This document shows, in pieces, positions 7,058 to 13,997 of a stretch of DNA of 16,432 nt. The notes beneath the pieces were generated by a model. That model made no database searches. It was not told where the DNA came from and saw only the letters and a list, made by a program, of their open reading frames with translations. Positions within the stretch are counted from its first letter, which is position 1, and the number at the start of each line of letters is the position of its first letter. The stretch is from DASSCW01 sp036556325 (GTDB taxonomy: Bacteria > Chloroflexota > Limnocylindria > QHBO01), in assembly GCA_036556325.1 (NCBI GenBank), contig DATBJR010000133.1, forward strand, positions 1-16,432, in the 5' to 3' direction. The translations under genes and the position numbers were made by a program.

Positions 7058-8722
7058 ATGACCGGCAGCCTCGCCGTCACGCTGCTCGCCGCCCTGGGAT
7101 CGGCGCTCGTCCTTGGAGCGCTCGCCCACCGGCTGGGCCTGGCCCCGATGATCGGCTACATCGCGGCGGGGTTGGTGGTGGGGCCGTTCACGCCGGGCGT
7201 GGTGGCCGATCCCGACGAGGTGCTGGCGCTGGCCGACATCGGCGTGGCGCTGCTGATGTTCAGCATCGGGATCCGCTTCCGCCTGAGCGAGCTGCGCGAG
7301 GTCGGCCGGCTGGTGCTCATCGGCGCACCGCTGCAGGTGGGCATCACCATGGCGCTGGGCGTCGGCGCCATGCTCGCGCTGGGTGCCGACCCCATCGAAG
7401 CGCTGTTCATGGGCGCCATTGCCAGCATCTGCTCCAGCGTGGTGCTCGTGAAGGTGGCGGGCGAGGAGGCGCTGAGCACCACCGCCGACGGCAGGATCGC
7501 CCTGTCGTGGTCCATCGTGCAGGACCTGCTGACCGTGGTGCTGGTCGTCCTGCTGTCGGCGATTGCCGGCCCCTCCGAGGCCCTGTTCCGCGACGCGGCG
7601 CTCGCCACGCTGCTCGCGCTGGCGTTCGTGGCGACGGTGCTGGTCATCGGATCGCGGGTCCTCCCCGCCGCGCTGGGTCGGGTGGCGATGCTCGGCTCGC
7701 GCGAGCTGTTCGTGGTGGCCGTGGCAGTGGTGGCCATTGGCACCGCGGCGCTGGCCCACGAGGTCGGGGTGTCCGTCGCGCTGGGGGCCTTCATTGCCGG
7801 ACTGGCGCTGGCGGAGTCGGACCTGGCGGCCAGCGTCCTCGGCGAGGTGATCCCGCTGCGGGAGCTGTTCGCCACCGTCTTCTTCGTGTCAGTCGGCATT
7901 CTGCTCTCCCCCGCCGCGGTCCTCGCCAACTGGCCGGTGGCGCTGTCACTGCTCCTGATCATCGTGCTCGGCAAGGCGCTGCCAATCGCCGCGATTTTGC
8001 GGCTGGCGCAGCAGCCGTTCGGGACCTCGCTGCGGGCGGCGGGGCTGCTGGCCCAGTCCGGCGAGTTCAGCTTCGTCCTCGCCACGGTGGGCCTGCAGCT
8101 CGGCGCGCTGGATCGCGATCGGTTCAGCCTGGCCATGGGCGCGGTGGTGCTGTCGATCGTGGCGGCCGGGCCGGTCGCGCGGCTGGCGGCGTGGACGGGC
8201 ACGCGGCTGGACCGCCGCTATCCGGCGGGAGGTGAAACCACGGCGCCGGGGGAGATCGCGGCCGACCTGCGCCGACACGTCGTCCTGGTCGGCTACGGCG
8301 CGGTCGGTCGAACGGTGAGCCGCATGCTGGAGGCGCGGTCGATCCCCTGGGTGGCGGTCGACGCCGACTACCCGATGGTGCGCCGGGCGCGCGCCGCCGG
8401 CACGCCGCTGGTCTACGGCGATGCCTCCACGCCGGCGGTGCTGGACGCGACCGGGATCGAAGCCGCCAGCACCATGGTCATCGCGCTCAACAACCCGCTC
8501 GCCACCCAGCAGGCGGCGGCGTATGCGATCAGCCGCAACGAGCGGCTCCACGTGCTGGCGCGCGCCCACTCGGCCGCCGACGAGGCAACCCTGCGACGCA
8601 TCGGGGTCGCGCAGGTGATCACCGCCGAGCGCCAGCTGGGCCACGAGCTGGTGCGCCACACGCTGATCCGCTACGGCATCAGCGACCGCGAAGTCGACGC
8701 CATCCTTCGCCGCCGAGGCTAG
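7058..8722 (+). CDS. CPA2-family cation:proton antiporter with C-terminal RCK/TrkA-N domain (Kef/YbaL-like)
   Basis: This is a 554-residue, two-part protein. Residues 1 to about 385 are a 12-13-segment CPA2 transporter domain. Gln155-Asp156 in SWSIVQDLL matches the QD motif of Kef-type K+ efflux systems. Residues about 406-530 are a Rossmann TrkA-N/RCK domain with VLVGYGAVGRTV (Gly412, Gly414, Gly417) and a nucleotide-ribose acid in VAVDADYP, so NAD(H) or another adenine nucleotide probably gates transport. The likely role is K+ (or Na+)/H+ exchange in pH or redox stress. The start is ATG 7058, which puts a membrane helix at the N-terminus as in the family. An earlier in-frame ATG (6974) would add antisense-overlapping residues. 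The Shine-Dalgarno is weak. The stop interlocks with that of the HAD gene at CTAG 8719-8722. Confidence 0.88.
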   Translation: MTGSLAVTLLAALGSALVLGALAHRLGLAPMIGYIAAGLVVGPFTPGVVADPDEVLALADIGVALLMFSIGIRFRLSELREVGRLVLIGAPLQVGITMALGVGAMLALGADPIEALFMGAIASICSSVVLVKVAGEEALSTTADGRIALSWSIVQDLLTVVLVVLLSAIAGPSEALFRDAALATLLALAFVATVLVIGSRVLPAALGRVAMLGSRELFVVAVAVVAIGTAALAHEVGVSVALGAFIAGLALAESDLAASVLGEVIPLRELFATVFFVSVGILLSPAAVLANWPVALSLLLIIVLGKALPIAAILRLAQQPFGTSLRAAGLLAQSGEFSFVLATVGLQLGALDRDRFSLAMGAVVLSIVAAGPVARLAAWTGTRLDRRYPAGGETTAPGEIAADLRRHVVLVGYGAVGRTVSRMLEARSIPWVAVDADYPMVRRARAAGTPLVYGDASTPAVLDATGIEAASTMVIALNNPLATQQAAAYAISRNERLHVLARAHSAADEATLRRIGVAQVITAERQLGHELVRHTLIRYGISDREVDAILRRRG

Positions 8723-9390
8723 CGATACGCCTGGCCGATGCTATCGACCAGCCCGTCGAGGCTGTCGACAACCAGTGCGGGGCTGGCGCTCTCGGGTAGC
8801 TGCTGGATGCTGCCCCACGGGCCGCGCCGCAGCCAGACGGCCCGCATCCCCGCCGCCATGGCGGGCAGCACGTCGTTGTCGACGCGATCCCCCACGTAGG
8901 CGACGCGCTCCGGTGGCGGCTCCCCCATCAGCTCCAGGGCCCGGCGAAAGAAGGCGGGATCCGGTTTGGCCACGCCCATCTCGTCGGACATGGCCATCAC
9001 CTCTGGCGTGATGCCCAGCGCCCGCAGCTCGGCGCTGCGCGCCGCGGGCTGGTTGGCCAGCACCGCCAGGCGGTAGCCGGCGTCCCCGAGCGCCATGATG
9101 GCCCGCCGCGCATCGGGGTAGAGGTCCTCGTCGCCGAAGCCGCCGTAGCGGGCCTCGACCTCTGGAATCCGGCTCCGCCATTCGGCTTCCGTGAAGCCGA
9201 AGTCGCCGAACACGTCCCGATGCTCCCCGCCCCGGGCGATGACGGCGCCAAGCACCGCCATGAAGGTCAGGCGCGGGATGGCGAGCACATCGGCCCACAG
9301 GCTCCAGATGCGTGTCTCGTCGATCAGCGTCTCGCCGACATCCAGGCACACCCATCGTTTCCGCGCCGCCAGCGGCCCCGTCTGCGCCAT
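8719..9390 (-). CDS. HAD-family hydrolase
   Basis: This 223-residue cytosolic protein has the HAD motifs in order. Motif I is CLDVGETLIDE with the presumed nucleophile Asp17, motif II is LANQ (111-114), motif III is Lys142 in AKPDPAFF, and motif IV is YVGDRVDNDV with Asp168, Asp171 and Asp173. A cap insertion of about 70 residues between motifs I and II fits subfamily IA. The second Asp of the usual DxD in motif I is replaced by Gly19, with Glu20 next; this acid/base residue is important in HAD phosphatases, so the reaction is uncertain. Its ATG (9388-9390) follows the HIT gene's TGA with no gap, which indicates translational coupling at the end of the pnt run. The substrate is unknown; phosphatase or dehalogenase-like activities are possible. 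Confidence 0.82.
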   Translation of the reverse strand: MAQTGPLAARKRWVCLDVGETLIDETRIWSLWADVLAIPRLTFMAVLGAVIARGGEHRDVFGDFGFTEAEWRSRIPEVEARYGGFGDEDLYPDARRAIMALGDAGYRLAVLANQPAARSAELRALGITPEVMAMSDEMGVAKPDPAFFRRALELMGEPPPERVAYVGDRVDNDVLPAMAAGMRAVWLRRGPWGSIQQLPESASPALVVDSLDGLVDSIGQAYR

Positions 9391-9873
9391 TCAGGCGACT
9401 GCCATCCCGGCCCGCACTCGCTCGATCACCGCCGCCACCTGCTCCGGCGGCAGCTCCGGATGATCCAGGCTGGTCATCTCGGTGGCGCCGCTCGGCAGCT
9501 TGCGGTGCTCGACGCGGCCACTGATCAGCTCCGTGTTCAGGACGCCGTCCGGCGCGTTGGGGGCGAGATGGACGTGGATGTGCGCGATCCCTCCGCCAAA
9601 GACGTAGGCGTACACCAGCGCTCCGCCCGTCGCCTCGCGCAGCACCCGGCTGGCCCGCGCGATGGCGGGACCGAAGGTCGCTGCCTCTGGGCCATCCAGG
9701 TCGGCCAGGTACGGGATGTGGCGGATGGGCTCCAGGTACGCAAAGCCCAGCGTGTTGCCGGTGCGGGACATGCTCAGGCGCCAGTGGCCGTCCCGCCAGA
9801 CCTCCTCGCGGTCGAGCTCGGCGTCACCCTCCGGGCCGCGGCAGATCAGGCAATCGGTGGTTTCTCGGCTCAT
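9391..9873 (-). CDS. HIT-family protein (nucleotide hydrolase/transferase)
   Basis: This 160-residue soluble protein carries the histidine-triad motif His98-Ile-His100-Val-His102-Leu-Ala; the middle His normally attacks the nucleotide alpha-phosphate. A CLIC pair (Cys8, Cys11) at the N-terminus recalls the metal- or structure-stabilising CxxC of many HIT proteins. HIT proteins hydrolyse or transfer nucleoside monophosphates, for example from ApnA, AMP-lysine or nucleotide-sugars; I cannot say which here. The ATG is at 9871-9873. A 38-bp gap separates it from pntB upstream, and the stop TGA abuts the HAD start. Its place behind transhydrogenase genes hints at a role in nucleotide metabolism, but that is inference. 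Confidence 0.85.
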   Translation of the reverse strand: MSRETTDCLICRGPEGDAELDREEVWRDGHWRLSMSRTGNTLGFAYLEPIRHIPYLADLDGPEAATFGPAIARASRVLREATGGALVYAYVFGGGIAHIHVHLAPNAPDGVLNTELISGRVEHRKLPSGATEMTSLDHPELPPEQVAAVIERVRAGMAVA

Positions 9874-9911
9874 GCGCCGATGCTAGCGGGAGCCAATGGC
9901 ACCCCGGCCGG

Positions 9912-11315
9912 CTAGGCCTGCTTGACCCCGGCGACCAGGGCCTCCACGGACGGCTTGGCGTCGCCGAACAGCATCTTCGTCTTCTCGTTGCTGAACAGCG
10001 GGTTCGGGATGCCGGCGAAGCCGGTGCCCCGGCCGCGCTTCAGCACGATGACGTTCTGCGCCTGGTCGACGTTGAGGATCGGCATGCCGGAGATCGGCGA
10101 CCCCTCCTCGCGGGCGAGCGGGTTCACGACGTCATTGGCGCCGATGACCAGGGCAACGTCGGTATCGGCGAAGTCGTCGTTGATCTCGTCCATCTCCTTG
10201 AGGCGGTCGTACGGCACGTTGGCCTCGGCCAGGAGGACGTTCATGTGGCCCGGCATGCGGCCGGCGACCGGATGAATGGCGAACTCCACGTCGACGCCCT
10301 TGGCCAGCAACAGGTCCATCAGCTCGCGGACCGGGCCCTGGGCCTGCGCGACGGCCATGCCGTAGCCCGGCACGATCACGACCTTCGAGCCGTAGGCCAT
10401 CAGCACGGCGGCGTCCTCGGCGGAGATCTCGCGCAGGTTCTCCTCCCCCTCGGCGCCAGCGGCCGTTGCTTCCCCGCCCGTGCCGAAGCCGGCGAACAGG
10501 ACGTTGAAGAGGGACCGGTTCATGGCCCGGCACATGAGCTGGGTGAGGATGGCGCCCGATGCTCCGACCAGGGTGCCGGCGATCAGCAGCGCGTAGTTGC
10601 CCAGCACGAAGCCGGTGGCCGCCACCGCGATGCCGGTGTAGCTGTTGAGCAGCGAGACGACGACCGGCATGTCGGCGCCGCCGATGGGCATGACCAGCTG
10701 GATGCCGAGCACCAGGGCCAAGGCGCAGTAGAGGAGGAAGAGCGGGACGGAGTTCTCGATGGCGGCCAGGTAGACGCCCAGGCCCAGCAGCGCCACCAGC
10801 AGCACGGCGGTCACGATCTGTGAGCCGGGGTACTTCACCGGCCGGGCGGCCACGATGCCCTGCAGCTTGCCGAAGGCGATGATGGAGCCGGTGAGGCTGA
10901 CGGAGCCGATGACCGCCCCCAGCAGGGTGGCGATCATGAACGGCAGCGAGAGCAGCTCCCCAGGGTGGTCGCCGCTGTCGCGCAGGAACTCGGCCAGGGC
11001 CACCACCGCGGCCGCGCCGCCGCCGGCCCCGTTGAAGATGGCCACCATCTGCGGCATGGCGGTCATCGGCACCCGCCGGGCGCCGAGCACGCCGATCACC
11101 GCGCCAACCAGCCCGCCGACCAGCAGGATCCACCAGTTGTCGAGCATGCCGGGCACGGTGGCGAAGGTCCACAGGATGACCAGCGCCATGCCGGCCGCAC
11201 CCAGCTGGTTGCCACGCCGCGCCGTCGCGGGCGAGGCCAGGAACTTCAAGGCGAGGATGAAGGTGACGGCCCCGACCAGCCAGGCCAGGTAGGTCAGGAC
11301 CTGCTGCAGCTCCAT
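9912..11315 (-). CDS. pntB: NAD(P) transhydrogenase subunit beta
   Basis: This 467-residue protein has the normal length for PntB. The N-terminal 270 or so residues form about nine membrane helices (domain II), and the C-terminal part (about 290-467) is the NADP(H)-binding domain III. Visible signatures are PGYGMAV (316-322), which binds the NADP pyrophosphate, IGANDVVNP (391-399), and KRGRGTGFAGIPNPLF (426-441). The complex couples hydride transfer from NADH to NADP+ with inward proton flow, supplying NADPH. Asn95, in VAIFNGAGGG, sits where I recall E. coli PntB having the proton-channel His91. The start ATG (11313-11315) follows the pntAB TAG directly (TAG-ATG), so translation is likely coupled. 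Confidence 0.95.
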   Translation of the reverse strand: MELQQVLTYLAWLVGAVTFILALKFLASPATARRGNQLGAAGMALVILWTFATVPGMLDNWWILLVGGLVGAVIGVLGARRVPMTAMPQMVAIFNGAGGGAAAVVALAEFLRDSGDHPGELLSLPFMIATLLGAVIGSVSLTGSIIAFGKLQGIVAARPVKYPGSQIVTAVLLVALLGLGVYLAAIENSVPLFLLYCALALVLGIQLVMPIGGADMPVVVSLLNSYTGIAVAATGFVLGNYALLIAGTLVGASGAILTQLMCRAMNRSLFNVLFAGFGTGGEATAAGAEGEENLREISAEDAAVLMAYGSKVVIVPGYGMAVAQAQGPVRELMDLLLAKGVDVEFAIHPVAGRMPGHMNVLLAEANVPYDRLKEMDEINDDFADTDVALVIGANDVVNPLAREEGSPISGMPILNVDQAQNVIVLKRGRGTGFAGIPNPLFSNEKTKMLFGDAKPSVEALVAGVKQA

Positions 11316-11630
11316 CTACGCCTTCCCGCCGGGGCGCTTGCGAAACATCTCGAGCATGCGGTCGGTCACCACGAAGCCGCCGACCACGTTGATCGTGCCG
11401 AGCGTGACCCCGATCAGGGCGAGCACGATGCGCAGCGGGCCCTCGGCCGTGGCGGCAACCAGCATGGCGCCAACCACGATCACGCCATGGACGGCGTTCG
11501 CGCCGCTCATCAGCGGGGTGTGGAGCATGGTCGGCACCTTGGAGACGACCTCGTAGCCCACGAAGGCGGCGAGCACCAGGATGAACAGGGCGGCGATCAG
11601 CGCGAACGGATCAAGCGTGCTGGCATCCAT
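11316..11630 (-). CDS. pntAB: NAD(P) transhydrogenase subunit alpha part 2 (membrane)
   Basis: The 104-residue protein has three hydrophobic helices, the first near residues 9-27 and the others near 46-62 and 66-88. HTPLMSGANAVHGVIVVGA (37-55) is the conserved membrane signature. This is the alpha-2 piece of a three-gene transhydrogenase, as in Rhodospirillum rubrum and Thermus; in E. coli it is fused to alpha-1. His48 lies at or near the position where some split enzymes carry their proton-channel His. Its ATG overlaps the pntAA stop (TGATG, 11628-11632), and pntB starts right after its stop. Confidence 0.95.
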   Translation of the reverse strand: MDASTLDPFALIAALFILVLAAFVGYEVVSKVPTMLHTPLMSGANAVHGVIVVGAMLVAATAEGPLRIVLALIGVTLGTINVVGGFVVTDRMLEMFRKRPGGKA

Positions 11631-12838
11631 CAGGCGCTCCCCTCCGGGGCCGATGCGGCCGCATCGGCCTTCGGCTTTGCTGGCTGCGCCGGCTCGATGC
11701 CGAGCGCCTTGGCGGTCGCCTCGTTCACGACCTTGCCGTCGTGCGTGATGGTGGCGCCGGCCGTGATCTCATCGGTGAAGTCGAGATCGAGCTTGCCATC
11801 CTTGACCAGGTGCTTGACCAGCGTCTGGATGTTCTTGGCGTACATCTGGGTCGCACTGCCGGGCATGGTGGCCGGCAGGTTGGTGAAGCCGATAATCCGC
11901 ACGCCGTTGTCGGTGACGATCTCCTTGCCGGCCTCGGTCAGCTCCGTGTTGCCGCCCATCTCGGCGGCCATGTCCACGATCACGCTGCCGGGGCGCATGG
12001 TCCTGATCATCTCCTTGGTGATGAGCTTCGGCGCGGGACGGCCGGGGATCAGGGCGGTGGTGATGACGGCGTCCGCCTCGCCGACGCGGCTGGCGATCAG
12101 CTCTGCCTGGCGGCGCTTGTAGTCGTCGCTCATCTCCCGGGCGTAGCCCCCGGCGGTTTCGGCCTGCGCCTTCTCCTCGTCGGTCATCTCGACCTCCAGG
12201 AAGGTGCCGCCCAGCGACTGGACCTGCTCCTTGACGACCGGCCGCACGTCGGTGGCCTCGACCACCGCACCCAGGCGGCGGGCCGTGCCGATGGCCATCA
12301 GCCCCGCCACCCCGGCACCGAACACGAGCACGCGCGCCGGTCGGACGGTGCCCGCCGCGGTGGTCAGCAGCGGCATGAACTTCGGCAGCCGCTCGGCCGC
12401 CAGCAGGACGGCCTTGTAGCCCCCGACCGTCGCCTGGCTGGAGAGCGTGTCCATCGACTGCGCCCGCGTGATGCGCGGGATGGCATCCATGCTGATGGCG
12501 GTGATCTGCGCCTTCGCCAGCTTCTCCGCCAGCTGCGGATTCGCCAGCGTCCCCAGCGTGCCGATGACCACCGTGCCGGGCTTCAGGAAGCTGATCTCCT
12601 CGTCCGTCGGACGGCCCACCCGCAGGACGACGTCCGCCTGCCCGTACAGGGCCGGCGCATCGGGCACGACGGTCACGCCGGCCTCACGGTATGCCTCGTC
12701 CGGGATGAACGATGCCTCGCCCGCGCCCGCCTGGACGAGCACCTCGACGCCATCGCCGCCGAGCTGCTGGGCAGCCTGCGGCGTGAGCGCCACGCGGGTC
12801 TCGCCGGGCGCGCTTTCGCGTGGGACCGCGATCTTCAT
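11630..12838 (-). CDS. pntAA: NAD(P) transhydrogenase subunit alpha part 1 (NAD-binding)
   Basis: This 402-residue cytosolic subunit (domain I) is related to alanine dehydrogenase. It opens MKIAVPRESAPGETRVALTP, the typical start of PntA. The NAD(H)-binding Rossmann loop is VLVFGAGVAGLMAIG (about residues 170-184), followed by the acidic end of the second strand (EATDVRP). RITRAQSMDTLSSQA is the RQD-loop region that contacts domain III. The last 20 or so residues are an Ala/Pro/Lys-rich tail after the usual fold end. The start is ATG 12836-12838, with AGGAAG (12850-12845 on the minus strand) 6 nt upstream. The open frame continues upstream to 13252 but only antisense to the ABC gene. It heads the pnt run and diverges from the ABC operon. 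Confidence 0.95.
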   Translation of the reverse strand: MKIAVPRESAPGETRVALTPQAAQQLGGDGVEVLVQAGAGEASFIPDEAYREAGVTVVPDAPALYGQADVVLRVGRPTDEEISFLKPGTVVIGTLGTLANPQLAEKLAKAQITAISMDAIPRITRAQSMDTLSSQATVGGYKAVLLAAERLPKFMPLLTTAAGTVRPARVLVFGAGVAGLMAIGTARRLGAVVEATDVRPVVKEQVQSLGGTFLEVEMTDEEKAQAETAGGYAREMSDDYKRRQAELIASRVGEADAVITTALIPGRPAPKLITKEMIRTMRPGSVIVDMAAEMGGNTELTEAGKEIVTDNGVRIIGFTNLPATMPGSATQMYAKNIQTLVKHLVKDGKLDLDFTDEITAGATITHDGKVVNEATAKALGIEPAQPAKPKADAAASAPEGSA

Positions 12839-13034
12839 GCGGAGCTTCCTGTTCGTGGGCGGAGACGGTGCCGGGCTCGCCGCCAGCCGCTGCGCGGGCA
12901 GGCGGCAACGATGGATGCGCTTCGGGATTCGGAGTGTAGCCGATTTGCCGGATCTGACGCTGGGGTTGGTGAGCGGAGACGGGCCGAACGGCCCTTCGGC
13001 CGACCCGGCCGGCTCCGCTACGCTAGGTGGTGCC
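12839..13034. promoter_or_regulatory. Divergent control region between pntAA and the ABC operon, with a direct and an inverted repeat
   Basis: The 196-bp gap must hold promoters for both operons. GCGGAGACGG occurs twice in the same direction (12859-12868 and 12973-12982). GGCCGAA (12982-12988) and TTCGGCC (12995-13001) form a perfect 7-bp inverted repeat with a 6-nt loop, 34 nt before the ABC start. On the minus strand TACACT (12938-12933) could be a -10 box for pntAA, but no good -35 is seen. AGGTGG at 13025-13030, 4 nt before GTG 13035, is the ABC gene's ribosome site. Confidence 0.4.
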
Positions 13035-13997
13035 GTGAGCCTCGTCATCGACCACGTCAGCAAGCAGTTCGGACCCATTGCCGCGCTGGACGGCGTCACC
13101 TTCCGCGTCGAGCCCGGGCGCATCTTCGGCCTGCTCGGGGCGAACGGCGCCGGCAAGACGACCTGCATGCGGATCGTGCTCGACATCCTGCGGCCGGACA
13201 GCGGCAGCGTGACCTGGCAGGGCACCGCCAACACCCACCTTCCTCGCCGCACCTGGGGCTACCTCCCCGAAGAGCGTGGCCTCTACCTGCGGATGCGGGT
13301 CATGGACGTGCTGCGCTACTTCGCCTCGCTGTACGGCGTGAGCCGGGCCGATGCGACGCGCGAGGTGGAGGACTGGCTGGATCGCTTCCGGATCCCCGAG
13401 TACCGCGATCGCAAGGTCGAGGAGCTGTCGAAGGGCAACCAGCAGAAGATCCAGTTCATTGCGGCCATCCTCCACGATCCGGAGGTCCTGATCATGGACG
13501 AGCCGTTCAGCGGGCTGGATCCGGTCAACTCGCAGCTCCTCAAGGAGGCGTTCCTGGAGATGCGCGACCGTGGGAAGACGCTGATCTTCAGCACGCACCA
13601 GATGGAGACGGTCGAGGAGCTGTGCGAGGCGATCGCCATCATCGACCGCGGCCGCGTGGTGGTGAGCGGTTCCGTCCGCGACGTGCGCCGCGCCATGGGC
13701 CGGCAGGTCGTGCGCCTGGCAACCGATGGCGACGGCAACGGAACCGAGTGGCTGTCCGGGCTGGATGGCGTGACGGTCACCGCCGACCGCCAGGACTACG
13801 TCGAGCTGGCCGTCCCCGCCGGCACCGACCCGGAGCGCATCCTGCGCGCCGCGCTCGACCGCGGCGAGCGGGTGACTCGCTTCGAGATCGGTGAACCGTC
13901 ACTGGAGGAGGTCTTCATCGAGCATGTCGGCCGACGGGCCGATGCCGAGGAGCGCCACCTGGCCGAGGGCCGCGCCCGCCGGGGAGCCGACGCGTGA
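13035..13997 (+). CDS. ABC transporter ATP-binding protein (NatA-like, ABC-2 type)
   Basis: This 320-residue peripheral ATPase has Walker A GANGAGKTT (35-43), signature LSKGNQQ (131-137), Walker B VLIMDEP with Asp155-Glu156, the D-loop SGLDP, and the switch His188 in FSTHQ. After about residue 215 comes the C-terminal extension (DUF4162-like), ending in SLEEVFIEHV, which is usual for ATPases paired with NatB/YhaP-type permeases. The start is GTG 13035, with AGGTGG 4 nt upstream; it puts the first beta strand (SLVIDHVSKQFG) at residue 2. The frame is open far upstream but only antisense to pntAA. It overlaps the permease gene by 4 bp (GTGA), so it energises that permease. The exported substrate is unknown; Na+ or a toxic compound are family precedents. 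Confidence 0.92.
   Translation: MSLVIDHVSKQFGPIAALDGVTFRVEPGRIFGLLGANGAGKTTCMRIVLDILRPDSGSVTWQGTANTHLPRRTWGYLPEERGLYLRMRVMDVLRYFASLYGVSRADATREVEDWLDRFRIPEYRDRKVEELSKGNQQKIQFIAAILHDPEVLIMDEPFSGLDPVNSQLLKEAFLEMRDRGKTLIFSTHQMETVEELCEAIAIIDRGRVVVSGSVRDVRRAMGRQVVRLATDGDGNGTEWLSGLDGVTVTADRQDYVELAVPAGTDPERILRAALDRGERVTRFEIGEPSLEEVFIEHVGRRADAEERHLAEGRARRGADA

Noticed and set aside
12839..13252. N-terminal extension of pntAA
   Set aside because: The frame is open, but MKIAVPRES at 12838 is the family start with a good ribosome site, and the extension overlaps the ABC gene antisense.
11741..13894. Very long plus-strand open frame
   Set aside because: It crosses pntAA antisense and then the ABC ATPase out of frame; composition is Arg/Gly/His-rich shadow sequence.
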